19,398 bases of DNA, taken from positions 1-19,398 of the forward strand of contig DAOTWZ010000047.1 in NCBI GenBank assembly GCA_034435615.1, in the 5' to 3' direction. A program made the position numbers and the translations under genes. A model generated the notes under the pieces. The model was given only the letters and a program-made list of their open reading frames with translations, was not told the DNA's origin and searched no databases. The stretch is from H17-190 sp034435615 (GTDB taxonomy: Bacteria; Chloroflexota; Dehalococcoidia; SM23-28-2; HRBIN24). Numbering within the stretch: the first letter of the stretch is position 1; the number at the start of each line of letters is the position of its first letter. Below, piece by piece: positions 1-8,812 of this stretch.

Positions 1-248
1 GTCGGGCTGCGCCAGGCCCCTGGTGGCGCAGCGCAGCCCGCCGCCCTGGGGGAGGAAGCGGCCCGCCGCCAACCTCAGGCCGTGGCCAGCCGCCGGGGCG
101 CGCGTCCGCCATGACCCATCCTTCCAGCGCCGTCCGCTGGCCAGGGGCATCGGCCCGCCCGGTGGGAGCGGCCCACCGTCCAGGGCGGCGCTCAACGCTC
201 CGGCGCGGCCGGGCCAGAGTGATGAAAGGCGTCAGAGGGCGGCCGCCC
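1..248. other. Left-edge stretch without a confident gene
   Basis: This stretch lies downstream of nuoB. The expected neighbour nuoC is not recognisable on the minus strand: the open minus frame from an ATG near 158 reads as arginine/glycine-rich sequence with no NuoC features. On the plus strand, frame 1 is open from the window edge to a TGA at 112-114 and could be the tail of a convergent gene. It is only 37 residues, rich in Ala, Arg, Gln and Pro, and not identifiable. A GC hairpin occupies 3-40. I see no promoter or RNA gene here. Confidence 0.3.
3..40. repeat. GC-rich inverted repeat (hairpin)
   Basis: Positions 3-12 (CGGGCTGCGC) and 31-40 (GCGCAGCCCG) are perfect reverse complements, 10 bp each, around an 18-nt loop. 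The loop holds a second partial complement (TGCGCCA at 8-14 against TGGCGCA at 24-30). There is no T-run on either strand, so a standard intrinsic terminator is unlikely. It could still stop or stabilise the end of a transcript. Confidence 0.35.
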
Positions 249-857
249 TCACACCTGGACGTGGGGCGGGAAGAGGGACTCCAGCTCCTGCCGCAGAGGG
301 TCTCCGTCCGGCAGGTACTTGGAGAAGTCGCCGGAGGGCTGCTTGCGCTCCCGCAGCCCCGTCTTGTGGTAGCGCTTGATCTTCTCCTGGAGGAGGATGA
401 GGCCCTGCAGCAGCGTCTCCGGCCGCGGCGGGCAGCCCGGCACGTAGACGTCCACGGGGACGATGAGGTTGACGCCCGGCAGCACGGAGTAGCCGTAGGC
501 GAAGGGGCCGCCGATATTGGCGCAGGAGCCCATGGAGATGACCCACTTGGGCTCCGCCATCTGCAGATAGATGCGGCGCAGCGGCACCGCCATCTTCCAG
601 GTGACGGTGCCCGCCACGATCATCAGGTCCGCCTGGCGGGGCGAGGGGCGGAAGACCTCCGCCCCGAAGCGGGCGATGTCGTAGCGGGAGGTGGCGGTGG
701 CGATCATCTCGATGGCGCAGCAGGCCAGGCCGAACATGAGGGGCCACAGGGAGGAGCGACGGGCCCAGGCCAGTACCTCGTCCACCTTCCCCAGGAGGAG
801 GTTCTGGCGCAGGGAGTCCTCCAGGCTGGTGTCCTCGCGGATGAGCGGCCTCGTCAT
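249..857 (-). CDS. nuoB: NADH-quinone oxidoreductase subunit B (NuoB)
   Basis: This is the complex I subunit that carries the terminal [4Fe-4S] cluster N2, which passes electrons to quinone at the membrane-arm junction. The 202-residue product has all four cluster ligands: the adjacent pair Cys46-Cys47 (GLACCAIEM), Cys112 (MGSCANIGG) and Cys142 (VPGCPPRPE). The stretches EPKWVISMG and PVDVYVPGCPPRPE are typical of the family. The ATG at 857 is preceded by AGGAGG at 866-871 with 8-nt spacing, which fixes the start. The gene starts 17 bp after the cysteine desulfurase stop, so the two are probably co-transcribed. It is odd that neither nuoA (upstream) nor a recognisable nuoC (downstream) adjoins it. 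The identification is very secure. Confidence 0.96.
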   Translation of the reverse strand: MTRPLIREDTSLEDSLRQNLLLGKVDEVLAWARRSSLWPLMFGLACCAIEMIATATSRYDIARFGAEVFRPSPRQADLMIVAGTVTWKMAVPLRRIYLQMAEPKWVISMGSCANIGGPFAYGYSVLPGVNLIVPVDVYVPGCPPRPETLLQGLILLQEKIKRYHKTGLRERKQPSGDFSKYLPDGDPLRQELESLFPPHVQV

Positions 858-874
858 ACCCGTCGCCTCCTGCT

Positions 875-2086
875 TCAGGCCCCTTCTCTGGGGCTGGCCA
901 CGGCCCGTCGCTCCCGCCAGAGGGGGGAGAGGGCCCGCAGCCTCTCCACGATGCCCGGCAGCACCTGCAGGACGTACTCTATCTCCTCCATGGTGTTGTC
1001 CTTCCCCACCGAGAGGCGCAGGCTGCCCCGCGCCAGGTCGGCAGGGACGCCCATGGCTTTCAGGACGTGGGAAGGCTCCAGGGAGCCGGAGGTGCAGGCG
1101 GAGCCGCTGGAGGCGGCCACCCCCTCCAGGTCCAGGGCCATGAGGACGGCCTCTCCCTCCACGCCCTCGATGCAGAAGGAGGCGATGTGGGCGGCCCGGC
1201 GCTCCCCGTCCCGGGGACCGGTGATGTGCACGCCGGGGACGCGCCGCGGCAGCTCCTCCAAGAGGCGGTCACGCAGCGCCCGGCAATGGGCGGTGCGGGC
1301 CTCCCGCTCCTGGTAGGCCAGCTCCAGGGCCCTGGCCATCCCTACGATGCCGGCCACGTTCTCCGTCCCGGCGCGGCGGTTGCGTTCCTGGGAGCCCCCG
1401 AGCTGCTGGGGGAGGAGGGGCGTGCGCCCCCGCACGTAGAGGGCTCCCACGCCCTTGGGGCCGTAGAACTTGTGGGCGCCGATGGTCAGCAGGTCCACTC
1501 CCAGGCGGTCCACGTTCAGGTCCAGCGTCCCCACCGCCTGGACGGCGTCGGTATGAAAGACGGCGCGAGGGTTCCTGGCCTTCACCAGGCGGGCCGCCTC
1601 GGCTATGGGCTCGATGGTGCCCACCTCGTTGTTGACGTACATGATGCTGACCAGGATGGTCTCCGGCCCCACCGCCCGTTCCAGGGCCTCCAGGTCCACG
1701 AAGCCCTCCCGGTCCACCGGCAGGTAGGTGACGCGGAACCCTTCCTTCTCCAGCCTCTCGGCGGCGTGGAGGACGGCGTGGTGCTCGATGGCGCTGGTGA
1801 CGATGTGGTCGCCCCGGCCCCGCATGGCGTAGGCGACGCCCCGCAGGGCCAGGTTGTCGCTCTCGGTGGCGCAGGAGGTGAAGATGACCTCCTGAGGGCG
1901 GCAGCCCAGCACCTCGGCCACGGTGCGGCGCGCCCAGTCCAGCCCCTTGCGGGCCTCCTGGGCCTCCCGGTAGACGCTGGAGGGATTGCCCCAGTGCAGG
2001 GTGAGGTAAGGGAGCATCGCCTCCAGGACGCGCCCGTCCAGAGGCGTGGTGGCGGCATGGTCCAGATAGACGCGGCGCTCCCTCAT
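875..2086 (-). CDS. iscS: Cysteine desulfurase, NifS/IscS class (class I)
   Basis: PLP-dependent enzyme that takes sulfur from L-cysteine, leaving alanine and an enzyme persulfide used for Fe-S clusters or tRNA thiolation. It has 403 residues, normal for the family. Visible are the N-terminal YLDHAATTP, the PLP-stacking region EHHA (101-104), HTDAVQ with Asp180, the PLP lysine Lys206 in GAHKFYGPKG, and the catalytic Cys331 in SSGSACTSGS on the long flexible loop typical of class I. ATG at 2086 has GGAG at 2091-2094. A candidate promoter (2102-2130) lies just upstream, and nuoB follows in the same direction. No IscU or tRNA thiolase is beside it. The sulfur acceptor could be NuoB maturation, SufU or tRNA thiolation, which the sequence does not decide. 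The symbol follows the class, not proven function. Confidence 0.93.
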   Translation of the reverse strand: MRERRVYLDHAATTPLDGRVLEAMLPYLTLHWGNPSSVYREAQEARKGLDWARRTVAEVLGCRPQEVIFTSCATESDNLALRGVAYAMRGRGDHIVTSAIEHHAVLHAAERLEKEGFRVTYLPVDREGFVDLEALERAVGPETILVSIMYVNNEVGTIEPIAEAARLVKARNPRAVFHTDAVQAVGTLDLNVDRLGVDLLTIGAHKFYGPKGVGALYVRGRTPLLPQQLGGSQERNRRAGTENVAGIVGMARALELAYQEREARTAHCRALRDRLLEELPRRVPGVHITGPRDGERRAAHIASFCIEGVEGEAVLMALDLEGVAASSGSACTSGSLEPSHVLKAMGVPADLARGSLRLSVGKDNTMEEIEYVLQVLPGIVERLRALSPLWRERRAVASPREGA

Positions 2087-2101
2087 CTTGCTCCGGTTGT
2101 C

Positions 2102-2130
2102 ACCGTAGCACGGGGGCGCCGGGCGGTCAA
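2102..2130 (-). promoter_or_regulatory. Candidate sigma70 promoter for cysteine desulfurase-nuoB
   Basis: Read on the minus strand: TTGACC (2125-2130), 17 nt, then TACGGT (2102-2107), with TG one base before the -10 (extended -10). The -35 matches consensus in 5 of 6 positions and the -10 in 3 of 6. Predicted initiation near 2095 would leave a leader of only about 9 nt before the ATG at 2086, just including the GGAG. Confidence 0.45.
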
Positions 2131-2149
2131 GGCACCGCCGCGCCCGCCC

Positions 2150-2605
2150 TCACTCGGGCCGGACGAAGTGGGTGCTGGTGACGTGGGCCAGCAGCCGCCC
2201 CGTCTCCAGGCTGCTGACCCTGGTCTGCACCACCACTATAGTGCGGCCCCGGTGGAGGGGGACGCTCTCCGCCCGCAGGGTGCCCTCCTGCACGTTGCCC
2301 ACTATCTGGGCGCTCAGGTCTATGGCCACCGGGAAGCGCTCCCGCTCCCCCGGCCGGTTGGCGATGGCGGAGGCCAGGAAGGTGGCCACGCTGTCGGCCA
2401 GGGTGAGCATCGCCCCCGTGTGGACGCTCCCCAGCAGGGTGAGGACGCCTCGTCCCACCGCCATCTCCCCCACCGCCCGCTCCGGGGAGAGCTCCACCAT
2501 GCGCACGCCCACCCGCTCCATGAGGGAGCCTGGCCAGCGGGACATGAGCCACTCCACCAGCCTCTCCGATGCCGTATCCGTGGGCCAGATGACCTCGCTT
2601 CCCAT
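2150..2605 (-). CDS. PaaI-like hotdog-fold thioesterase, copy 1
   Basis: A 151-residue single hotdog domain of the PaaI/YbgC-like acyl-CoA thioesterase type, which hydrolyses acyl- or aroyl-CoA esters. The family hallmark is VHTGAMLTLADS (61-72): His62 and Gly64 of the HGG-like turn, then Asp71 at the usual catalytic acidic position on the central helix. The C-terminal half has the expected beta strands (FPVAIDLSAQ, RTIVVVQTRV) and ends in TSTHFV. ATG at 2605 has an AGAGAGG purine run about 9 nt upstream. It aligns without gaps over its full length with the neighbour at 2698-3153 (about 91 of 151 identical by hand count). The substrate is unknown, and neighbours give no pathway. Confidence 0.85.
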   Translation of the reverse strand: MGSEVIWPTDTASERLVEWLMSRWPGSLMERVGVRMVELSPERAVGEMAVGRGVLTLLGSVHTGAMLTLADSVATFLASAIANRPGERERFPVAIDLSAQIVGNVQEGTLRAESVPLHRGRTIVVVQTRVSSLETGRLLAHVTSTHFVRPE

Positions 2606-2697
2606 ATCGCCGGACCTCTCTCGCAGGCGCTAGAAAGACAGTAACGCCGTGGCCAGAAAGCGTCTACCGGTCTCTTGCCCCGGAAGTGGGCTGCCCC

Positions 2698-3153
2698 TCA
2701 CTGCTGGGGCACGAAGTGGGTGCTGGTCATGAGGACCAGGAGGCGCCCCGTCCCGGCCTCGCTGACCCGCGTCTGAACGACCACGATGGTCCTCCCCCGG
2801 TGGACGACGACGCTCTCCGCCCGCAACGTCCCCTCCTGGACGTTGCCCACCAGCTGCACGCTCAGGTCTATGGCCACCGGGAAGCGCTCCTGCTCCCCCG
2901 GCTGGTTCACCGCCGCCAGAGCGGCGGAGGTGGCCATGGTGTCGGCCAGGGCGACGAAGGCGCCGGCGTGGACGGGGCCTACCGGGGTGCGGAGGCCGTC
3001 CCGCACCGGCAGCTCCCCCACCGCCCGGCCGGGGGACAGCTCCACCAGGCGGATCCCCAGGTGGCGCATGAGGGTGGGCCCCCAGCGCCGCTCCACCCAG
3101 GCGATGAGGGACGCCGAGTCTTCGGCCGCCGGCCAGGTCTCTCGCTGTGTCAT
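2698..3153 (-). CDS. PaaI-like hotdog-fold thioesterase, copy 2
   Basis: Also 151 residues and a tandem paralogue of the gene at 2150-2605, lying 92 bp upstream of it. The signature is VHAGAFVALADT (61-72) with His62, Gly64 and Asp71. The start is well set: ATG at 3153 with GGGAGG (3161-3166) 7 nt before it. By hand count the N-terminal 85 residues are 46% identical to copy 1, but the C-terminal 66 are 79% identical, an uneven pattern. PaaI-like proteins are usually homotetramers, so the two may form mixed oligomers (inference). It is divergent from the suf operon. A weak -10-like TATCAT is at 3189-3194 but no convincing -35. Confidence 0.85.
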   Translation of the reverse strand: MTQRETWPAAEDSASLIAWVERRWGPTLMRHLGIRLVELSPGRAVGELPVRDGLRTPVGPVHAGAFVALADTMATSAALAAVNQPGEQERFPVAIDLSVQLVGNVQEGTLRAESVVVHRGRTIVVVQTRVSEAGTGRLLVLMTSTHFVPQQ

Positions 3154-3230
3154 GCGCGGGCCTCCCGGGACTGCCTAACTGCGCCTCCATGATACCCGAT
3201 CGAGCAGGGCGCCAGGCGGTCAGGCGGCCC

Positions 3231-3259
3231 TTGCGCCGGCCTGGGGCCTGTGATACACT
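3231..3259 (+). promoter_or_regulatory. Candidate suf operon promoter
   Basis: TTGCGC (3231-3236), 17 nt, then TACACT (3254-3259), preceded by TGA, giving a TGn extended -10. The -10 matches consensus in 4 of 6 positions and the -35 in 3 of 6. Initiation near 3266 would put the palindromes at 3277-3309 just downstream of the start, a position where a bound repressor can block transcription. An alternative is the TTGACA at 3280-3285 used as -35, but that leaves almost no leader before the ribosome binding site. Confidence 0.4.
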
Positions 3260-3276
3260 TGAGCCTGCTAAGGGAG

Positions 3277-3309
3277 ATTTTGACAGTCAAATGTTCTCAA
3301 AATATTGAG
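3277..3309 (+). promoter_or_regulatory. Nested palindromes, probable operator of the suf operon
   Basis: An AT-rich island in very GC-rich DNA. It holds a perfect 11-bp dyad TTGACAGTCAA (3280-3290), a second dyad CTCAA-AATA-TTGAG (3296-3309), and a larger inverted repeat ATTTTGA (3277-3283) / TCAAAAT (3297-3303). All lie between the candidate promoter and the sufB ribosome binding site. suf operons are commonly controlled by Fe-S or iron sensors (Rrf2-type such as IscR, or SufR), so an operator is a reasonable inference. No regulator gene lies in this window and I do not recognise the site as a named motif. Confidence 0.45.
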
Positions 3310-3313
3310 GCCT

Positions 3314-3321
3314 GGAGGAGG
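3314..3321 (+). promoter_or_regulatory. Strong ribosome binding site that fixes the sufB start
   Basis: GGAGGAGG lies 7 nt before the ATG at 3329. It argues against an upstream in-frame TTG at 3305, which would start ahead of this site. Confidence 0.8.
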
Positions 3322-3328
3322 AAGCGGT

Positions 3329-4795
<1,467 letters not shown>

Positions 4796-4805
4796 GAGAG
4801 AGAGG

Positions 4806-5585
4806 ATGGAGAGCGAGGCCAAGACCCCCCTGCTGGAGATACGCGGCCTGCGGGCCGGTATCGGCGATGTGGAGATCCTCAAGGGGATAGACCTCACCGT
4901 CTATCCCGGCGAGGTGCACGCCATCATGGGGCCCAACGGCTCCGGCAAGAGCACCTTCGTCAGCGTCCTCGCCGGCAAGCCCGACTTCGAGGTCATGGGC
5001 GGCGAGGTGCTCTATCTGGGGAAAGACCTCCTGGCCATGGCCCCCGACGAGCGGGCCCGCGAGGGGCTCTTCCTGGCCCTTCAGTACCCCGTGGAGCTGC
5101 CGGGCGTCCGCATGCGGGAGTTCCTGCGCACCGCCCTGGACGCCGTGCGGGAGCACCGCGGCCTCCCCAAGCTGGCGGTGCGGGAGTTCAACCGCCTCCT
5201 CCAGGAGAAGGCGCGCGAGCTGGGCTTCGACCAGGAGTTCCTCAAGCGAAACGTCAACGAGGGCTTCTCCGGCGGCGAGAAGAAGCGCAACGAGATCATG
5301 CAGCTCCTCCTGCTGGAGCCGCGGCTCGCCCTCCTGGACGAGACCGACTCCGGCCTGGACATAGACGCCCTGCGCATCGTGGCCAACGGCATCAACAAAT
5401 TCCGCGGGCCGGACAGGGCCATCGTCCTGGTGACCCATTACCAGCGCATCCTCAATTACGTGACGCCGGACCGCGTCCACGTCCTCATCAACGGACGCAT
5501 CGTCGTCTCTGGCGGGCGGGAGCTGGCCCTGGAGCTGGAGGCCAAAGGCTACGAGTGGATACGCCAGACGGTGGAGGCCGGCTAG
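4806..5585 (+). CDS. sufC: Fe-S assembly ATPase SufC
   Basis: Cytoplasmic ABC-type ATPase that powers conformational change of the SufB-SufD scaffold. The 259-residue protein has Walker A GPNGSGKST (42-50), Q-loop Gln93 (ALQYP), the SufC-type signature FSGGEKKR (154-161), Walker B LALLDE (174-179) followed by the family-typical TDSGLDIDAL, and the switch His211 (VTHYQR). There is no membrane segment, as expected for SufC compared with transporter ATPases. ATG at 4806 follows a GAGAGAGAGG purine-rich site, 10 bp after sufB. The next gene, sufD, starts 38 bp downstream. Confidence 0.98.
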   Translation: MESEAKTPLLEIRGLRAGIGDVEILKGIDLTVYPGEVHAIMGPNGSGKSTFVSVLAGKPDFEVMGGEVLYLGKDLLAMAPDERAREGLFLALQYPVELPGVRMREFLRTALDAVREHRGLPKLAVREFNRLLQEKARELGFDQEFLKRNVNEGFSGGEKKRNEIMQLLLLEPRLALLDETDSGLDIDALRIVANGINKFRGPDRAIVLVTHYQRILNYVTPDRVHVLINGRIVVSGGRELALELEAKGYEWIRQTVEAG

Positions 5586-5623
5586 CGGCCACCGCCCCGA
5601 GACGCCCGGAGGCCGTACCAGAC

Positions 5624-6961
5624 ATGGCACAGACGACGGCGGTATACGAGACCTACGTCCAGCAGTTCCGGGAGCTGGAGAGGGAATTCCCCGTCCCCCC
5701 CTGGCTGGAGGAGCTGCGCCGGGACGCCCTGGGCCGCTTCCTGGACCGGGGCTTCCCCACCGCCCGCCGGGGCAACGAGCCCTGGAAATACACCGACGTG
5801 GCGCCCATCGCCAGGGCTACCTTCCGCTACCCCGCCCGCCATCAGGCCTCCCTGCACCTGGGCGACCTCCGTCGGCGTCTCCCCTGGCCTCCCGGCTGGG
5901 CCAAGGTCGTCTTCCTGGGCGGCCGCTATCGCCCCGACCTCTCCCACCCCCCGCAGCCGGGGGACGGTGTCCTCTTCCTACCCCTCGCCCAGGCCCTGGC
6001 GGAACGGGGAGAGCTGCTGGAGGAGCACCTGGGCCGGCAGGCCGTCTACCTGGACGACGCCTTCACCGCCCTCAACACCGCCTTCCTGCGGGACGGCGCC
6101 GTGGTCATCGTCCCCGATGGCGTGGAGGCGGAGCGCACCCTCCATCTCATCTTCGTCTCCCCCCTGGAGGAGGAGGCCACCGCCTCCTACCCGCGGGTCC
6201 TGGTGCTCCTGGGGCGGCAGTCCCGCCTGCGGCTGGTGGAGAGTTACATAGGCCTCCGTCCCGGCCCCTATCTGACGGACGCCGTCAGCGAGGTGGTGCT
6301 GCAGGACGGCGCCTCCCTGGAGCACTACCGCCTCCTCCTGGAAGGCGAGCAGGCGTACCATATAGGCATGGGCCGCTTCTACCAGGGGAGGGACACCAAC
6401 CTGCTCTCCGTCTTCTTCGGCCAGGGCTGTGGCATCGCCCGCAATGACGTGCGGGTGGTGCTGGACGCCCCCGGCTCCTCCGCCTACCTGCACGGCCTCT
6501 ACGTCACCGACGGCCGCCAGCACCTGGACAACTACATCAACATAGACCACATCAAGCCCCACTGCACCAGTCGCCTCTTCTACCGCGGCATCCTGGACGG
6601 CCAGTCCCACGCCATCTTCGGCGGCACCGTCTACGTGCGGCCGGACGCCGTCAAGACCGACGCCGAGCAGGAGGACAAGAACCTCCTCCTCTCCCGGGAG
6701 GCGGAGGTGGACAGCAAGCCCGCCCTGGAGATCTACTGCGACGACGTCAAGTGCGGACACGGGGCGGCGGCGGGAGCGGTGGCCGACGAGGCCCTCTTCT
6801 ACATGCGCAGCCGCGGCCTGGACGAGCGCATGGCCTCCATCCTCCTCATACGGGGCTTCGCCGCCGCCGTCCTGGACGAGGTGCGCCTCCCCTCCCTGCG
6901 CTCCTTCCTGGAGAAGCAGGTAGTGCGCTCCCTGCCCAGACTGCGAGGCGAAGGGGACTAG
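5624..6961 (+). CDS. sufD: Fe-S cluster assembly protein SufD
   Basis: Partner of SufB in the SufBC2D scaffold, needed for iron entry and sharing the beta-helix core. The protein is 445 residues from ATG 5624, chosen because GGAGG (5608-5612) lies 11 nt upstream. The frame stays open upstream to 5555, but that part would overlap sufC and is not SufD-like. Landmarks: RRGNEPWKYTD (49-58), typical SufD N-terminus; KTDAEQEDKNLLLS (344-357); and CDDVKCGHGA (372-381) with His379 in the place of E. coli SufD His360. The C-terminal FYMRSRGLDE is as in SufB/SufD. The stop is followed 2 nt later by sufS, indicating tight co-translation. Confidence 0.97.
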   Translation: MAQTTAVYETYVQQFRELEREFPVPPWLEELRRDALGRFLDRGFPTARRGNEPWKYTDVAPIARATFRYPARHQASLHLGDLRRRLPWPPGWAKVVFLGGRYRPDLSHPPQPGDGVLFLPLAQALAERGELLEEHLGRQAVYLDDAFTALNTAFLRDGAVVIVPDGVEAERTLHLIFVSPLEEEATASYPRVLVLLGRQSRLRLVESYIGLRPGPYLTDAVSEVVLQDGASLEHYRLLLEGEQAYHIGMGRFYQGRDTNLLSVFFGQGCGIARNDVRVVLDAPGSSAYLHGLYVTDGRQHLDNYINIDHIKPHCTSRLFYRGILDGQSHAIFGGTVYVRPDAVKTDAEQEDKNLLLSREAEVDSKPALEIYCDDVKCGHGAAAGAVADEALFYMRSRGLDERMASILLIRGFAAAVLDEVRLPSLRSFLEKQVVRSLPRLRGEGD

Positions 6962-6963
6962 CC

Positions 6964-8253
6964 ATGGGCGAGAGGCCGGCCAGAGAGGCCAACCCCTACC
7001 TGCGGGCGGATGGCCGGCTGGACGTGGCCCGCATCCGGGAGGACTTCCCCATCCTCCAGCGGCAGGTGTACGGCCGGCCGCTGGTCTACCTGGACAACGC
7101 CGCCACCACCCAGAAGCCCCGTCAGGTCATCCAGGCCCTGGTGGACTACTACCAGCGCTACAACGCCAACATCCACCGCGCCATCCACTGCCTAGGTGAG
7201 GAGGCCACCGACGCCTACGAGGCCAGCCGCGCCAAGGTGGCCCGCTTCATCAACGCCCCCGGCCCGGACTGCATCGTCTTCACCCGCAACGCCACCGAGG
7301 CCATCAACCTGGTGGCCTACACCTGGGGACGGGCCAACCTCCGCGAGGGGGACGAGGTCCTCCTGAGCGAGATGGAGCACCACTCCAACCTGGTGCCCTG
7401 GCAGCGACTGGCCAAAGAGAAGGGGGCCCGCCTCCGCTACATCGGCGTGACGGCCCAGCAGACGCTGGACCTGGAAGGCTGGCCAGACCGCTACCTGAAC
7501 GAGCGCACCCGCCTGCTGGCCATAGGCCACGTCTCCAACGGCATGGGCACCATCAACCCGGTGGCCGATCTGGTGCGGGAGGCCCGCCGCCGCGGCATCG
7601 TCACCCTGGTGGACGGCGCCCAGAGCGTCCCCCACCTGCCGGTGGACGTCCAGGCCCTGGATTGCGACTTCCTCGCCTTCTCCGGCCACAAGATGCTGGG
7701 GCCCACCGGCGTCGGCGTCCTCTACGCCCGCCGTCAGCTCCTGGAGGAGATGGATCCCTTCCTCTCCGGCGGTGAGATGATAAGCAAGGTCACACTGGAG
7801 GAGACCACCTGGAACGAAGTCCCCTGGAAGTTCGAGGCCGGCACCCCCAACATCGCTGACGTCATCGCCCTGGGGGCGGCCATAGACTACCTGGAGGCCC
7901 TGGGGATGGAGCGGGTGCGCCTCCACGAGATGGAGCTGACCGACTACGCCCTCAAGCGGCTGCGCCAGCTAGAGGACATCGTCATCTACGGGCCGCCGGA
8001 CGCCCATCAGCGGGGGGGCGTCGTCTCCTTCAACCTGCCCGACATCCACCCCCACGACGTGGGGACGGTGCTGGACCGCTACGGCGTGGCCATCCGCACC
8101 GGTCACCACTGCAACCAGCCCCTCATGAACCGCCTGGGCATATGGGGCACCGCCAGGGCCAGCTTCTACGTGTATAATACCCCTGAGGAGGTGGACACCC
8201 TGGTGGAGGCCCTGCGGGAAGTCAGGGCCTACTTCCGCAACGATGCTCGATAG
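6964..8253 (+). CDS. sufS: Cysteine desulfurase SufS (class II)
   Basis: PLP enzyme that supplies sulfur to SufU and the SUF scaffold. Starting at ATG 6964, 2 nt after sufD, it has 429 residues. An in-frame extension upstream would lie wholly inside sufD and is rejected. Landmarks: VYLDNAATTQKP (41-52), HRAIH (71-75), EMEHHSNLVPW (136-146), DGAQS (217-221), PLP lysine Lys243 in SGHKMLGPTG, and catalytic Cys383 in RTGHHCNQPLM, set in the short loop of class II enzymes. Its 3' end overlaps sufU by 11 nt. It differs in class from the desulfurase at 875-2086, so the window holds two distinct sulfur donors. Confidence 0.98.
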   Translation: MGERPAREANPYLRADGRLDVARIREDFPILQRQVYGRPLVYLDNAATTQKPRQVIQALVDYYQRYNANIHRAIHCLGEEATDAYEASRAKVARFINAPGPDCIVFTRNATEAINLVAYTWGRANLREGDEVLLSEMEHHSNLVPWQRLAKEKGARLRYIGVTAQQTLDLEGWPDRYLNERTRLLAIGHVSNGMGTINPVADLVREARRRGIVTLVDGAQSVPHLPVDVQALDCDFLAFSGHKMLGPTGVGVLYARRQLLEEMDPFLSGGEMISKVTLEETTWNEVPWKFEAGTPNIADVIALGAAIDYLEALGMERVRLHEMELTDYALKRLRQLEDIVIYGPPDAHQRGGVVSFNLPDIHPHDVGTVLDRYGVAIRTGHHCNQPLMNRLGIWGTARASFYVYNTPEEVDTLVEALREVRAYFRNDAR

Positions 8254-8710
8254 AGAAGAGGTCAGGCGCCAGGAGCAGGCGCTGGACGACCTCTACCGCG
8301 ACATCATCCTGGAATACTACCGCAACCCCCGCAACCGGGGCAGCCTCCCCTCCCCCACCGTCTCCCGGGAGGGACAGAACCCCCTGTGCGGGGACGAGGT
8401 GCGGCTGGACCTCCGCGTCCGGGAGGGGGTCATCGAGGACGCCGCCTTCGACGGTAAGGGGTGCTCCATCAGCCAGGCCTCCGCCTCCATGCTGACGGAG
8501 GCGGTGCGGGGCCTCACCCTGGAGGAGGCGGAGCAGCTCTACCAGCGCTTCCACCGCCTCATGACCGGGGACGACTCGGTGGAACTGGAGGAGCTGGGCG
8601 ACCTGGAGGCCCTCTCCGGCGTGCGCAGGTTCCCGGTGCGGGTCAAGTGCGCCACCCTGGCCTGGCACATCCTGGACGAGGCCATAAAGCAACTCCGCCA
8701 GTCCTCCTGA
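8243..8710 (+). CDS. sufU: Sulfur-relay zinc protein SufU
   Basis: Zinc-dependent sulfurtransferase that accepts persulfide sulfur from SufS, characteristic of Gram-positive-type SUF systems. It has 155 residues. The zinc ligands are all present: Cys49 and Asp51 (LCGDE), Cys74 (GKGCSISQAS) and Cys136 (VKCATLAWH), the same relative spacing as Bacillus subtilis SufU (41/43/66/128). The region between Cys74 and Cys136 is long, as in SufU and unlike IscU. ATG at 8243 lies inside the end of sufS. It is the last gene of the operon; no sufT or regulator follows. Confidence 0.96.
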   Translation: MLDREEVRRQEQALDDLYRDIILEYYRNPRNRGSLPSPTVSREGQNPLCGDEVRLDLRVREGVIEDAAFDGKGCSISQASASMLTEAVRGLTLEEAEQLYQRFHRLMTGDDSVELEELGDLEALSGVRRFPVRVKCATLAWHILDEAIKQLRQSS

Positions 8711-8754
8711 CCCGGACCGCCCCTGGCGGCGCCCTCCTCACTCTGGTCCGCCCT

Positions 8755-8783
8755 CTGCCAGCCTGGCCAAGTTAGCGTATAAT
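8755..8783 (+). promoter_or_regulatory. Promoter of the MFS transporter gene
   Basis: CTGCCA (8755-8760), 17 nt, then a perfect TATAAT (8778-8783). The -35 matches consensus in 4 of 6 positions. Initiation near 8790 gives a leader of about 23 nt to the GTG at 8813. An in-frame TTG at 8783 overlaps the -10 box, so it cannot be the start codon if this promoter is used. Confidence 0.65.
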
Positions 8784-8812
8784 TGTCCCCAACACTCCCC
8801 GCGAGGTGGGAC

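Noticed and set aside
1067..2644. Open plus-strand frame of 525 codons opposite the cysteine desulfurase and thioesterase
   Set aside because: It is a shadow of well-supported minus-strand genes and spans their intergenic gap.
3280..3285. TTGACA taken as the -35 of the main suf promoter
   Set aside because: The possible -10 boxes 15-17 nt downstream are poor, and initiation would fall at the ribosome site (3314-3321). The hexamer is better explained as part of the palindrome TTGACAGTCAA, although dual use is possible.
6751..6963. N-terminal extension of SufS by 71 codons
   Set aside because: It lies entirely inside sufD in another frame, and the protein sequence is Gly/Arg-rich shadow. The ATG at 6964 gives a normal SufS N-terminus.
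8713..8750. Inverted repeat CGGACC/GGTCCG after sufU as terminator
   Set aside because: The stem is only 6 bp around a 26-nt loop and has no T-run, which is common by chance in such GC-rich DNA.
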